Position numbers and translations under genes: made by a program. From Rhizophagus clarus (Eukaryota > Glomeromycota > Glomeromycetes > Glomerales > Glomeraceae): 64,000 nucleotides of DNA. This document shows positions 1 to 9,789 of this stretch, one piece after another; position 1 is the first letter of the stretch, and each line of letters starts with the position of its first letter. The notes beneath the pieces are model-generated. The model made no database searches. It saw only the letters and a program-made list of their open reading frames with translations, and was not told where the DNA came from. Location: positions 774,185 to 838,184 of the forward strand of contig BLAL01000176.1 in the NCBI GenBank assembly GCA_015698045.1, given 5' to 3'.

Positions 1-617
1 TATTCTTATAATCCATTACAGCTTTCCAGTAGTCTTCTTTGGCAAGCTGGTTAAGTTGATACATGATGACACGAGCAATTTCATGTATCTGAAATATATC
101 TGTTCTCTCGATTGAAGTATTTACAGTGTGGCCAGTTTCCTTGATTGGAATATTTAGCCAATTTTCTACCCACTCTGGGGATACATCTAAGAATTTAGCA
201 ATGTTCGTGTACATCTTTTAGTATATAATGGATATCAATTTATTTTTTTTTTGGATACCTATATATCGACTATGTTTAATTATAATTTTTTGGGGGTATT
301 TAAAAAAAAATATAATCTATTTTGTATCATTATAGATACGTACTAGATTGGGGACGTCTTCTTGTAATCTATTAGCTAGCTCCCATGTAGATTCATCTTC
401 TGGATAGCGCTCCCATTTGACTAAGTATTGGAGTTGACCCTTTCTAGTACGATGCTTAATAATCCTTTCAGGTACATATCTTTCTGGCCGTCCTCTTATG
501 ACCGAATCAGGTGGGGGTTTTTTGTTAGCTGGAATAACCTGTAGTTCTTTTCTAGTATATGCACATCTAGATACTCCTAACCTGCCATGTAGTCCATCAA
601 GTAAATATGTAGGCGGT
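1..617. mobile_element. Left part of outer Polinton-like element B (fossil)
   Basis: This is the part of the outer virus-like element lying left of the nested element A, and the window edge cuts it. On the minus strand it holds the start of the same gene found at 1227-1727 (positions 1-214) and the chromodomain end of an integrase (317-622), which continues beyond element A at 14537. In element A the integrase end is followed by the helicase, but here it is followed by the 1227-type gene, so gene order differs between the two. It is treated as a broken fossil. Confidence 0.75.
613..617. repeat. Left target-site duplication of element A
   Basis: The sequence gcggt occurs here and again at 14537-14541, directly outside the element ends. 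The undisrupted integrase gene inside element A carries gcggt once, at about 12517-12521, in the same context. That copy acts as an empty-site control. Confidence 0.8.
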
Positions 618-1147
618 GTCATCGGTGCTGAGCTAAGCCTAGCGGTGGCTAAAGCCCCCTATACATCCCCCCCTCTGTGGGTAAACCCTACCAGATCCCC
701 TTCCAGTTAGGCTCCAGCGCCTTACGGCGCATTTCTAATAATACCATGGATAAATACCATACCCCCATCTGTTCCGATCTGTTCCATACATCTGTTCTAT
801 ACAAATATACTAAGAACAAAGTAAAAACAAAGAATAAAGAAGAAATAAGGATATGGAACAGATGGAACAGATAAAATAAAAAAAAAATCAGATCACCTTT
901 CCCAGAAAAAACTTTTAAAATTCGGGTACCTGATCTGTTCCATCTGTTCCATCTGTTCCGTCCACAAGAACAGATCCAAACGCCTCACCAAGCCCAATAC
1001 GATATGAGAAAAATACCTCAATACCTAGTATGATCCCCTATATATACCCCCCATACCATCCTCATATTAGTTATCGATATTGGGCTATGCCTAAGAAGTG
1101 GCGATATTACAGGACCTATCCATGCAGAACCGTATCTGAAAAAATTC
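618..1147 (+). repeat. Left terminal inverted repeat of element A
   Basis: About 530 bp that match the reverse complement of 14005-14536 almost base for base, except for slippage at the outermost 12 or so bases and a few substitutions. The outer third is GC-rich and includes a small hairpin (gcgcc, four-base loop, ggcgc). The inner part has iterated 9-bp units of the type atctgttcc. The tips of the two repeats are not perfectly symmetrical. The iterations could be protein-binding sites at the replication ends, which is an inference. Confidence 0.85.
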
Positions 1148-1226
1148 GTAATTAAAGATAAGGGTATAATAAAGTAAATCATATAATAAATATTCGAAAT
1201 TAAACATATCCATTATATACTAAAAA

Positions 1227-1727
1227 ATGTATACTGACATTGCTACAATCTTAGATAAATCCCCAGAGTGGGTAGAAAACTGGCTAAATACTCCAATCAA
1301 GGAAACTGGCCACAATGTTAATGCTACTTTCAAGAGAACCGATATATTTCAGATATATGAAATTGCTCGTGTCATCATATATCATCTTGATCAGCTTGCC
1401 GAAGAGGACTACTGGAAAGCTGTAGAAGATTATAAGATTTTTGATAAAGAAGTAGATTGTACTATTGAAAAATATTTAGGTATAAATAAAGCTCTTACAG
1501 ATAAACTATACAAAAAAATTATGGATTTGGCTAATAAAAAAGAAAAAGCCTTTGCGTATCAGGTAGAGATAGAAAAAATTATGTTACAAGGTGGATTTGC
1601 ATATAAGGAAGAAGAAAAAGATCGTATACTTTATAATATTAGAATGTTAGCTGATGGATTAGACCCTTATGAAATCCCAGTATTCCATGGTGAACTAGAA
1701 GAACCACTTTGGCAATCAGATTACTGA
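1227..1727 (+). CDS. Element A unknown protein, 166 aa
   Basis: I do not recognise this protein. It starts with an aromatic-rich stretch (MYTDIATILDKSPEWVENWL), is mostly helical and charged in appearance, and ends in an acidic tail. It lies just inside the left TIR and is the only gene at this end read rightwards. An inverted copy of its first 70 or so codons lies at 1-214 in element B, so it is a shared Polinton-like gene rather than captured host sequence. The upstream motif atccattatatacta before the start is shared by both copies and may be the promoter. Confidence 0.6.
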   Translation: MYTDIATILDKSPEWVENWLNTPIKETGHNVNATFKRTDIFQIYEIARVIIYHLDQLAEEDYWKAVEDYKIFDKEVDCTIEKYLGINKALTDKLYKKIMDLANKKEKAFAYQVEIEKIMLQGGFAYKEEEKDRILYNIRMLADGLDPYEIPVFHGELEEPLWQSDY

Positions 1728-1872
1728 GAAGATGAAGATCCAGATGATCCTGCAAATTGGCAATTGATGCCGAATGAATCTGATGAATCTGATGAAGATC
1801 TAAGTGATGATCCAAGCGATTCTGATGAAGATCCAGACTACCCTTATTAAATGGATCTAATTTTATATTTTT

Positions 1873-2493
1873 TTATGTCCTATTTGCATCTGGAATTATA
1901 GGAATAAAATAGTCTTTATCATTGCAGGTAAGAGCGATATGCTTTCGAGATTCATGAATATCATAATTATACCTTCTAAGGCATGCTCGGCTCAAACCAA
2001 TCTCTCTATGCTTATATCCTTTCAGGACTACAAGATCTTCTTTAATGATACAACTACCACTCTGTGGTGGTGAAAGGTTTATCGATACATTTTTTACTAT
2101 ACCAAATGTCTCACCATCCTCTGATGCACCAGTAATATTATGCTTTATAGATTTATCAACTTTTAGTTTTAGTTCGTGACATGCTTCTTCTTGGATAAAG
2201 GAAACATTAGCACAGGAATCCGCTAGACACTGAATATTCACCCCATTTACATTTCCATTTATAGCTAAAAGATCTTTAGTATTTTCCAATCGAGCGACAT
2301 CAATATCCATAGCCGTTGGGCCATAATATTCCTCCTGTACTGCTGGTTGTTCTTGAGGGGCGCTATCATAATTTTCTAATATTTTATAGACGATCTCCTG
2401 AATAATCTTTCTGATATCAGCAAGTTTTAGAAGATTTAAGAGCTCCGTTTTAGTAAAATTCGTTGATGGCTTAATAGCAGGGATTTTTACCAT
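1873..2493 (-). CDS. Retropepsin-like aspartic protease part of element A (fossil)
   Basis: About 206 residues. The C-terminal 125 or so residues read like a clan AA aspartic protease: a beta strand leading into an active-site-like D-S motif near residue 92 followed by NVSFI, then a distal stretch (EIGLSRACLRRYNYDI) that matches the region after the flap in Ty3-type proteases. An N-terminal helical segment carries a MDIDVA motif. It follows the Gag-like gene on the same strand in an adjacent frame, the usual Gag-to-protease order of LTR kin. The frame is open back to the end of the Gag-like gene, so expression by recoding, as LTR elements do, is possible. No reverse transcriptase follows. Confidence 0.6.
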   Translation of the reverse strand: MVKIPAIKPSTNFTKTELLNLLKLADIRKIIQEIVYKILENYDSAPQEQPAVQEEYYGPTAMDIDVARLENTKDLLAINGNVNGVNIQCLADSCANVSFIQEEACHELKLKVDKSIKHNITGASEDGETFGIVKNVSINLSPPQSGSCIIKEDLVVLKGYKHREIGLSRACLRRYNYDIHESRKHIALTCNDKDYFIPIIPDANRT

Positions 2494-2567
2494 TTTAGTG
2501 GATTTAGATGTCGATTTAGATGGTGCTGATTTAATTGCTGGTGGTGATGGTTTACCTTTATTTGAAA

Positions 2568-4028
2568 CTATCTTTTTTTTTGGACAAGCATAATCTCTCC
2601 ATTCTCACCTTGAACTAATTCTATAGGTACACCTCGAACAGCATTGGAAGTATCCATAGGATCATCATGATCATTCAAAGAATGGTCACGCATTGCCCTA
2701 TTTAACTCATCATCTTCACGTCTTTCTCTAGCCTTTGCTATCTTTCTAGCAATCTTACCAGCTAATCTTTGTGCTAATGTATTTCTAGGAGCAGGTCTAT
2801 TTGGTACAGTATCGAATAGCTGTTGTAAATCAACAGGATCCCTATCTTCATCAAATGGATTAGGACCTTCATCAGGGTATGGATCCTGTTCATAAAATCC
2901 CCAATCATCATGATATCGAGGCGTAGGCTTAGGCTTAGGTCTATAAACAGGCTTTACATCTCGAGCCTTAAGACTTTCCTGTAATTGACGAATTTGGGAT
3001 TGAAACCCTTCAGCCTGTTGTTGCAATAATCGACTCATCTCTCCTTGGGTAACTGCATGATTTTGTACTGGTTTTAATATAACTGGCTCCTGACTAACTG
3101 GTGGCAATTGCTCTGGAATAATTTGTCTATCCCTCTGATACTGTATATTTTCTCGTCTTTCTTTACCAAGACGTAATTCAGACTTTCTTTTTTCAACTCG
3201 TTCAAGAAGACCTACTAATTCCTCTATATCTCGTTCAGCACCAATCCTTTCAGCCTCAATAGCACAATCATCATTCAGACCTCTTAGAAACTGATTAACT
3301 AAAACATCATTGCCATAACCTAATAGCTCAGCACTTCTTCTAACTTTATCATAGAAATCTCGAACAGGCATGTTTTCCTGAAAAAGGTTACCAAATCTTA
3401 ACTGGCGCCTAGCATTCTGTTGTGTAGGAAATTCATTGCGCATTTTAATAAAAACATGACAGGGACGGGCTGGAATTACATACGGATGACTGACACCTGC
3501 TCCACTAGCAATTGCAACACCAGCTCCAGCACCACCACCAAGAGCATTGTGGTTAAGAGGGTCATTAGTAAATTCCATACTAGCACGATTTAACCAAATA
3601 TCTCTATTTCCTTCTATAGCATAATCGGGCCAGACATTAGTAACTGGATTAGCAATACCATTACCAGCACCATCAATCATATGAGCCCTTGCACCAGAAG
3701 GGTTAACCCATGTATTTACTGGACAATTACCAGCATTACCAGCCAAAGCCTTAAATGCTGGCTCATCACCATGTGCAAGACGAAGAAGAATATTTCTAAG
3801 TCTAACTCTCTTTCCTAGGATATTAGCATCATACCATCTGGAGGCCAGACCAGTTAAGCAAGCACGAAGTATACCCATAGCTTTCTCCCAACCTGCTGGA
3901 TTACTAGCAACAGCCGATGGATCAATTCCAATACTATGAATATAGCCCTTATATAACTCAAAAAATCTCTCAAGATCATCATCATCATTTCCAGCAAAAA
4001 CTGGCATTCCTATTGCAACGGTAGCCAT
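2568..4028 (-). CDS. Gag-like capsid protein of element A (fossil)
   Basis: 486 residues. The N-terminal part (FAGNDDDDLERFFELYKGYI then LTGLASRWYDANI) and the part around residues 195-290 (FPTQQNARRQLRFGNLFQEN, FYDKVRRSAELLGY, NQFLRGLNDDCAIEAERIG) follow the pattern of the retrotransposon Gag capsid domain: a D-D-E-F-type entry helix, the W-Y at the end of the first half, then the F-x-x-L-x-Q, V-x-x-F and F-L-x-G-L landmarks. A Gly/Ala/Asn-rich insert of about 110 residues separates the halves. A coiled coil (about 335-355), a Pro/acidic stretch and a basic segment follow. No zinc knuckle is seen. A Gag-type capsid is not part of a standard Polinton. Confidence 0.65.
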   Translation of the reverse strand: MATVAIGMPVFAGNDDDDLERFFELYKGYIHSIGIDPSAVASNPAGWEKAMGILRACLTGLASRWYDANILGKRVRLRNILLRLAHGDEPAFKALAGNAGNCPVNTWVNPSGARAHMIDGAGNGIANPVTNVWPDYAIEGNRDIWLNRASMEFTNDPLNHNALGGGAGAGVAIASGAGVSHPYVIPARPCHVFIKMRNEFPTQQNARRQLRFGNLFQENMPVRDFYDKVRRSAELLGYGNDVLVNQFLRGLNDDCAIEAERIGAERDIEELVGLLERVEKRKSELRLGKERRENIQYQRDRQIIPEQLPPVSQEPVILKPVQNHAVTQGEMSRLLQQQAEGFQSQIRQLQESLKARDVKPVYRPKPKPTPRYHDDWGFYEQDPYPDEGPNPFDEDRDPVDLQQLFDTVPNRPAPRNTLAQRLAGKIARKIAKARERREDDELNRAMRDHSLNDHDDPMDTSNAVRGVPIELVQGENGEIMLVQKKR

Positions 4029-4090
4029 ACTACTGGGGGATTATCTGGAGGAGGATTGTTGACTATGGGATTTGCTTGTCTAATTCGAAA

Positions 4091-4678
4091 TCACTGCGCT
4101 TGAATTCTAAGTACAGCCAATTGTGCTTGCATTCTATCACGAATTCGTCCCAAGTTTCTAGATGTAAGTCGTTTTATTGCAAGTTGATGTGTTAATCTAT
4201 CATTTCTTTGTTGCAAATTATCCCTAATTCTTCTTTGCTGTACTTGCTGAACCTGTAATTGATTAGCTTGATCACGATTTGCATTTACCAGATGATTTCT
4301 CTCATTTTGCAATCTGTTCCTTTCATTTTGACATGCAATAAGACGCTGTCTAATACCATGAATCTCACGTTCTCTAGCATTGGTCACTTCTTGCAAAAAT
4401 CTTAATAAACCAGTCGAAGTATCAAGCTCTTCCCTAGTTTGTCTTGCTCTTTCTTCAACCTGTATACCATGATCTATAATCAATCCAATAATATGCTTAA
4501 TCTCATGATTAATATTTATAAGATTTGGTGTAACAGTCATTCGACCATTTACCAGCAGGGCATCTGCGCCATTCTTAAGCGCATTAATTAGCTGATTAAT
4601 ATCCATTGCTACTAAATGTGCTGGAGGAACGCCTGTAGGATCAGTGGGAACATATGCCATTTTGAATATACTATACAC
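4091..4678 (-). CDS. Coiled-coil protein of element A, 195 aa
   Basis: Rich in Gln, Asn, Arg and Leu, with a long predicted coiled coil from about residue 85 to the end (repeated NERNRLQNERNHL-like heptads). There is no enzymatic motif. Its start codon lies only 13 bp from the start of the oppositely read ATPase gene, so the two share a very short divergent promoter. It lies directly upstream of the Gag-like gene on the same strand and may be a structural or scaffolding partner, which is an inference. Confidence 0.6.
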   Translation of the reverse strand: MYSIFKMAYVPTDPTGVPPAHLVAMDINQLINALKNGADALLVNGRMTVTPNLININHEIKHIIGLIIDHGIQVEERARQTREELDTSTGLLRFLQEVTNAREREIHGIRQRLIACQNERNRLQNERNHLVNANRDQANQLQVQQVQQRRIRDNLQQRNDRLTHQLAIKRLTSRNLGRIRDRMQAQLAVLRIQAQ

Positions 4679-4691
4679 TATATACTACTAA

Positions 4692-6017
4692 TTGCTTAAA
4701 ATGGACTTATATGTGTACAATTTGGATGAGTATACCGGTGATACTAGGCAAGGAAATGAATATGCTCCAGTATGGAATTTTCGTCTTGCTGTAGCCGGTA
4801 GCTCAGATTCTGGAAAGACTACTATGCTTATTAATTTACTAATGGGAGATGCAAAAGCCAAAAAGGATGGAAATCGATATATTCTTTGTGATGAAATAGT
4901 CCTTATTTGTAGGTATTTAGACGAACCTAAATGGTAAATGGTAAAGGATTTCTTTGATGATGATGAAAACGTTACTTTTAGAGCGATCTCATATCACCAA
5001 ATGCCAGATGTAGAAGACTTTGACCCCAAAATTGCTACTGTAGCTATATTTGAGGATGTAATGGATGCCCCTAAAAACATCCAAGAAAAAATAACTGGAT
5101 ACTTTACCCATGGACGACATAGAAATATTTCGGCTATTTATGTAGCCCAAAGATTCTTTGCCATCCCAAAAGCAATTCGAGAAAATGTGAATTATATTTC
5201 TCTACATGGTGGGCATGGTAGTTTAAGTGATACAAAGCGCATCATTAGCCAATATACTAATGAGTCAGATTCTATTGCCCCAATCATTGATGAACTAACC
5301 TTAGGTAGGGAATTCATAGTATTTGACTTAAGACGCCCTAAAACTGACCCTTTAGCAATCAGAGTTCAGTGGGATACTAGTCTTAGAACTTTTATGGAAT
5401 CGTCCTTGAATAACGCTTCTAAAATGATCACGTGTTCATCTAAGATCGATCTAAGATCATCCAAGAACGATTCTAGAATCATCACAGATTCATCTAAGAT
5501 CGATCTAAGATCATCCAAGAACGATTCTAGAATCATCACAGATTCATCTAAGATCGATCTAAGATCATCCAAGAATGATTCTAGTCGATTTACTTCTTAT
5601 GGACAGAAGGCAATAGCTGAAGCTAAAAAGAATAATTTGTTAAAGGAATTTGCCCGAAACTTTCCTTCTCCTAAGGAACGTAAACTTTACTTAATACCAG
5701 ACGCCTTATCGAAGGTAAAAAATTCAGAAATTTGGGCTAAATATGTTTTTAGAGAAGCTTATGGAATAAATGATCGTACTCTTGGAGATGAGTATAAGAA
5801 ATTCCTGTCCCAAGTTAAGAATGTATGTGTTACTAGAAATAATTCCCCAGTATCAGTAACACCTTTTGATCGATATAGAGAACTTTTGAATGAGCGTCCT
5901 CTAAGTGGTGAAAAAATAATAGAAGGTATTGAAGCACTTCTAAAACTATTCAATGATGGCTTAATGAAAAAGCCTACCCTACAAGTGGGAATTAACAGTC
6001 TATTCCATTCTTTTTAA
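4692..6017 (+). CDS. Packaging-type ATPase part of element A (A32/FtsK-HerA class, fossil)
   Basis: A Walker A motif (AVAGSSDSGKTTMLINLL) near the start, a Walker B-like TVAIFEDVMD, and the downstream GRHRNISAIYVAQRFF segment are the landmarks of the A32-like genome-packaging ATPases of Polintons and large DNA viruses. The C-terminal third holds an in-frame tandem repeat and then a helical domain of the kind that follows ATPases in such elements. Coding is interrupted, so it is a fossil. It is the only large gene of the block read rightwards. Confidence 0.8.
5436..5584 (+). repeat. In-frame 54-bp tandem repeat in the ATPase part
   Basis: About 2.75 copies of a 54-bp unit encode the 18-residue period SSKIDLRSSKNDSRIITD. 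The period is a multiple of three, so the frame is kept. Copies are almost identical, which suggests recent expansion. It lies between the ATPase core and the C-terminal helical domain. Confidence 0.9.
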
Positions 6018-6552
6018 AAAGCTCAAGTAACTCTTCTCTAGTCGCATTTATAGTTATAGTGCTTTTTTCCTTGCCATCTACTACCATTCTTGACATTTTT
6101 GTTACTAGGCCAAAGGCCCTCAATGCACGAGAAACACAGTTTTTGCTTAATGGATTATCTATTACAGTACAATACATATCATAAAATACGGCAAAGGGCT
6201 CATTTATCCCATCTACTGCATAGAAATCAAATAAAAATCGATATAAAGCTTTTTCTCCTACATCCCTATCTAGCTCATTAATTCGTTTGAGTAGCCAAAT
6301 CTTGATCGATTCAACATCTGGTTCAATACTATTTAACTGTTCCTCATAGTCTCGAGTAAAGGTAAAAGTAAGTTCATCATCTAGAGAGACTGATCTATAT
6401 ATTTTGATTAGCTTATATATATTTTCATGTAAGCTGTCTATATCGGCACATCTTTGTATTGTACGTCAGAATTCGATAGTAGATAGGCCTCTTCTTGGCT
6501 TGGTTAATATAAGTCCACAAATTGGGCAGTATTTTCTAATTTGCTCAACCAT
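5992..6552 (-). CDS. Unknown small zinc-ribbon-like protein of element A (fossil)
   Basis: A minus-strand coding region convergent with, and slightly overlapping, the end of the ATPase region. It opens with MVEQIRKYCPICGLIL, a CxxC pair that may bind zinc, and ends with a basic/helical segment (TITINATREELLELFKKNGI). Coding is interrupted. The family is not recognised, and its place between the ATPase and a 2-cysteine-adaptor-like gene suggests an element-specific protein. Confidence 0.45.
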
Positions 6553-6608
6553 TTTTTTCAGAATTATCTACATAAAAAATGAAATTATTTAATTGCCTGT
6601 TTTTATAT

Positions 6609-7193
6609 TTATTCTTTACTACAGTCTTCACATAAACCGCTCTCAGGTAATTCGTTAAGGTTTACAGGCATTTGACACTCCCTGCATAAGGCAATATTAA
6701 GTTTGGCAAGCCTTCTTGATTGTTCCTCTCGTTGTGCTTCTCTTCTTCTTTGTCTAGTAAATTGGCGTGATTCTTCAACCACTTGCCTATAACTTGGATT
6801 AAGTCGTTCCCATTCAGCACGATGAACAGTTATATTACGTGCAGTTTCCAAGTAATCAAGTCTAACTTGAGTATCTTGCAAATACAATAAAGATGGATTA
6901 GACTGCGCGATTTCTGCATATCTTGGAGGAACAAGATAGTAATCTTCTATTATTTCATACATAGCCCTTTGAATTAAATAATAATACGTTCTAGTTCCAA
7001 ATTGAACCATACGTCCAATACTTACATTGAGATAGCTTTCCCTTACAGAAGGAAGTGGAGGTGCAGTTGCTCTTCGAACCAATCCACTATCAAGATAATC
7101 ATATCCTTCTAAAACTAGCTGATTGAAAGTTGAACCACCAACACGAATTGTTCTGCCGGTCAATGGATTAGTAGTATATCTATTAGCACTCAT
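6609..7193 (-). CDS. 2-cysteine-adaptor-like protein with C-terminal zinc ribbon, element A
   Basis: 194 residues. The N terminus (NPLTGRTIRVGGSTFNQLV) resembles the 2-cysteine adaptor domain known from large DNA virus proteins, where NP-x-T-G-R-x-I-x-x-G is the core. A Tyr-rich middle and an Arg/Glu-rich helix (about 145-165) follow, then a CRECQMPVN...CEDC zinc ribbon at the C terminus. The frame is open. It is probably a small virion or host-interaction protein in viral relatives, which is an inference. Confidence 0.5.
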   Translation of the reverse strand: MSANRYTTNPLTGRTIRVGGSTFNQLVLEGYDYLDSGLVRRATAPPLPSVRESYLNVSIGRMVQFGTRTYYYLIQRAMYEIIEDYYLVPPRYAEIAQSNPSLLYLQDTQVRLDYLETARNITVHRAEWERLNPSYRQVVEESRQFTRQRRREAQREEQSRRLAKLNIALCRECQMPVNLNELPESGLCEDCSKE

Positions 7194-7239
7194 CTTTTTT
7201 TATTGTTACTTTAGTATAGGCTATATTCAATTACGATTT

Positions 7240-7405
7240 TTTTTTTCTAAAAATGAAAAATCTCTAGTGACAAAGTTACTTCGTCATTAGCCTTTCCACA
7301 AAAAAATGAATAATGCCTAGTGACAAAGTTACTTCGTCATCAGCCTTTTATGCAAAAAATGAAAAATGCCTAGTGACAAAGTTACTTCGTCATCAGTCTT
7401 TGCAC
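7240..7405. repeat. Three tandem ~57-bp repeats with a palindromic core
   Basis: Three copies of a unit containing gtgacaaagttacttcgtca, a near-perfect palindrome (tgac-aaag on one side, cttcgtca on the other), each followed by an A-rich spacer starting aaaaatga. The block fills the gap between two minus-strand genes: after the stop of the 7425-7850 gene and before the start of the 6609-7193 gene. It may be a terminator/processing hairpin array, a promoter operator or a replication site. Confidence 0.85.
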
Positions 7406-7424
7406 AAAATTTTTAATAATAAAT

Positions 7425-7850
7425 TTATAGCTTATTACCAAGAAGTTCATCTAAGACGTCTTCAGCTTCATCTTCAGTAAGCTTACGTCTAAGTGGTGCT
7501 TCTTTAGGAATACAATTATATAAATCATAGACCTTTATAATTTTAAAAGCAAGATCTGGATTATGTGAATACTTTGCTCGAATCATAGCAACCTTCTCAG
7601 CATGCGATTCTTTATTTGGCAATAATTTCTTAGCTGTATAACGAATATAGCCTTCTGGATTGTTGGCAGATTCTATTTTCTTAATATAGTTTACGTGATT
7701 CTTTATAAGATAACTTTCTTTACCATATCCATCTTGTAAACCTGCCAATATGACACCTTTTAAAGCTTTTATAATTTCGGGCAGATACATTTCTGACTCG
7801 ATAAAACTAGGATGCTTGTTTGTGAATGGGAATGAGTCGTCGTGTTCCAT
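7425..7850 (-). CDS. Element A unknown protein, 141 aa
   Basis: I do not recognise it. It is charged and helical, with an acidic C terminus (LTEDEAEDVLDELLGN). It lies directly downstream of the DNA polymerase on the same strand, about 37 bp beyond the polymerase end, so it is likely in the same transcription unit. Confidence 0.5.
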   Translation of the reverse strand: MEHDDSFPFTNKHPSFIESEMYLPEIIKALKGVILAGLQDGYGKESYLIKNHVNYIKKIESANNPEGYIRYTAKKLLPNKESHAEKVAMIRAKYSHNPDLAFKIIKVYDLYNCIPKEAPLRRKLTEDEAEDVLDELLGNKL

Positions 7851-7886
7851 CTTTGTACTTCTATATCTAAGGAAAAAAATATTTAA

Positions 7887-9713
7887 TTATACGGTCCATA
7901 CCACTTGGTTGGCATTTTTTACAATACATTCTCCCTCTTTTTCGAATTTTAGAGCTTTTAGAGTCTTAAATGCATCTTTAGCACAGGCTATAAGAGGAGA
8001 AGAGTTAACGTCTTCTTCTAGAATGAACCCATCAGTATGAATACGTCTGACTTTATCCACATAGGGTTGTACCATTTCAGAAATAAACTTTCGACCATGT
8101 GCTAGAAGGAATGGAGCAATTCTCGGGTATTCACCTTTAAAGGGATTACCTGGATTCGTAAATTGGAATCTCCACTGCTCTTCTCCTATTGGTACAATCG
8201 AGTCTAATACCTCACCATCTGGAAAGTCAAAAGATTTACTCGATGTTGTAAGAGTCTTGTATGTTTTCTTTCTTTGGCAAAGTGCACCCCATAGTGTATT
8301 AAGAATTCTTTTAGCTACTTGGCTAGCTATACCACCCTGATTCTTAATTTTTAAGAGAAAATCTACATACTCTCCAAAGATTACACTGCCTCGAATTCGA
8401 GTTTCTTTTTCATAAATAAGAGCATTAAAGACTCCATCCTGAATTAATGTAACTTGGAGACCAAGAGCTCTGGCACGTGTAAGATCAATATGAGTATATA
8501 CATTATGATAATTATATCAAAATAGTGGGGTATCCTTTTTTTCAATACTTGCACAAAATATTCCAAAATGGCTATATCCTCGATGGTTAGTAAAGTCTTT
8601 TAAAATCTGAAACTTACCTTTACCGATAGGAAAGTTTAAAGCTGATTGCTGAATACTAGGATAAAGACTTGTTTTATCGTAACTTCTTCCATATCCTTTC
8701 CAGTTATTTTGTGCCCAGATAATCCCTCCCATCATTGCTTTACTTATCCATTGTGCCTCAAGTGCGTCAAGAGGTTCATTAGCAGGAATACCTACACTTA
8801 ATTTTTCGAATAACCATAAAGCCGTTTTCTTTATGTTCCAATCAAGTAATGATATATCAATTGGGATGCCTAGCTTTTTCGTCTCCTGTAAAAAGGCATC
8901 TCGTTCAGCATTAATTCTGATATATGCCTTTTCCAATGATTCTTGACGTTTAGCTGGAACGAAGGAGTAGTTTTTGCTAAACTTAAGTTTTTGAAACTGC
9001 TGGACGGTAATAGACTTGTTAACCATTTCAACTATATCATTTACTTCATTCTCCCGATAAGTTATAGGCTTTTTTGGCCTTTTACATTCAAAGCTGGGAT
9101 GTTTTCTATCTGGATTGGGTAGGAGAGAATAGTGTCCATTAGTAAGAGTAAGAGTTATTCTTCTTTGTGCTGGACTCTTAGAGATATAGGTATGGTCACC
9201 TACAACATTGATAGCAATACTTTGAGCTAATCGTTCTATTTTTTCAATACAGGCAATTGGAATAGGATCATCTCGTGCCAAATTTAGATAATCTTTAATG
9301 TACTCAGGCTTTTCAATACTTTGAGACATATTCGAATAAGAGCCATAAGCCATTTTTAAGCACTGATAAAGACAATCATTTGTATCGCCACATCCACCTG
9401 ATACTGCCGGTGAATCCCTCATATAAATGATAAAGTTATCAAATCGCTCTGGATCACCCCCGTCAGGTGGCAATTGACTCGCATCATAGTGATCAAGTAG
9501 AGAGAAAAGGTTTGCGTCTTCTCCATTTGTAGTCCATTGACCAGGCTTCCAATTCTCATAAGGAAGTAGGATTTGAAACTGTTTGCCTGGATATTGGGCT
9601 TTAAGTTTTTGATCGAGATTTGCTATCCCTCCTCTAGAGAACGAACGGCCACTATACTTAACTTCTATGATGTCTGGCCTATTTGGTAAATGACGAACTA
9701 GTCTTGATAACAT
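7887..9713 (-). CDS. Family B DNA polymerase part of element A (fossil)
   Basis: Palm-domain landmarks in order on the minus strand: motif A around 8670-8690 (SYDKTSLYPS), motif B around 8290-8340 (the NTLWG stretch after a KxxxN-type helix) and motif C around 8030-8045 (HTDG), as in protein-primed family B polymerases of Polintons, phages and adenoviruses. The N-terminal 250 or so residues show no clear exonuclease motif. Instead they carry GCGDTNDCLYQCLKMAYG with a later NGHYSLL, a Cys/His pattern like OTU-type cysteine proteases. Coding is interrupted in several places. Confidence 0.8.
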
Positions 9714-9789
9714 TTCTTTGAAATATATAGTATTTATTTAATTGCTAATTTTTCGTTACTAGATTTGAAAAAAATAAAATAACTAACCC

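Noticed and set aside
677-874. Open frame within the TIRs (also at 14272-14478 and 16496-16702)
   Set aside because: It exists only because the TIR is repeated, covers the iteron zone and has no protein-like conservation pattern beyond DNA identity.
5366-5572. Minus-strand open frame over the 54-bp repeat in the ATPase part
   Set aside because: Shadow of the repeat. The plus frame contains the ATPase context.
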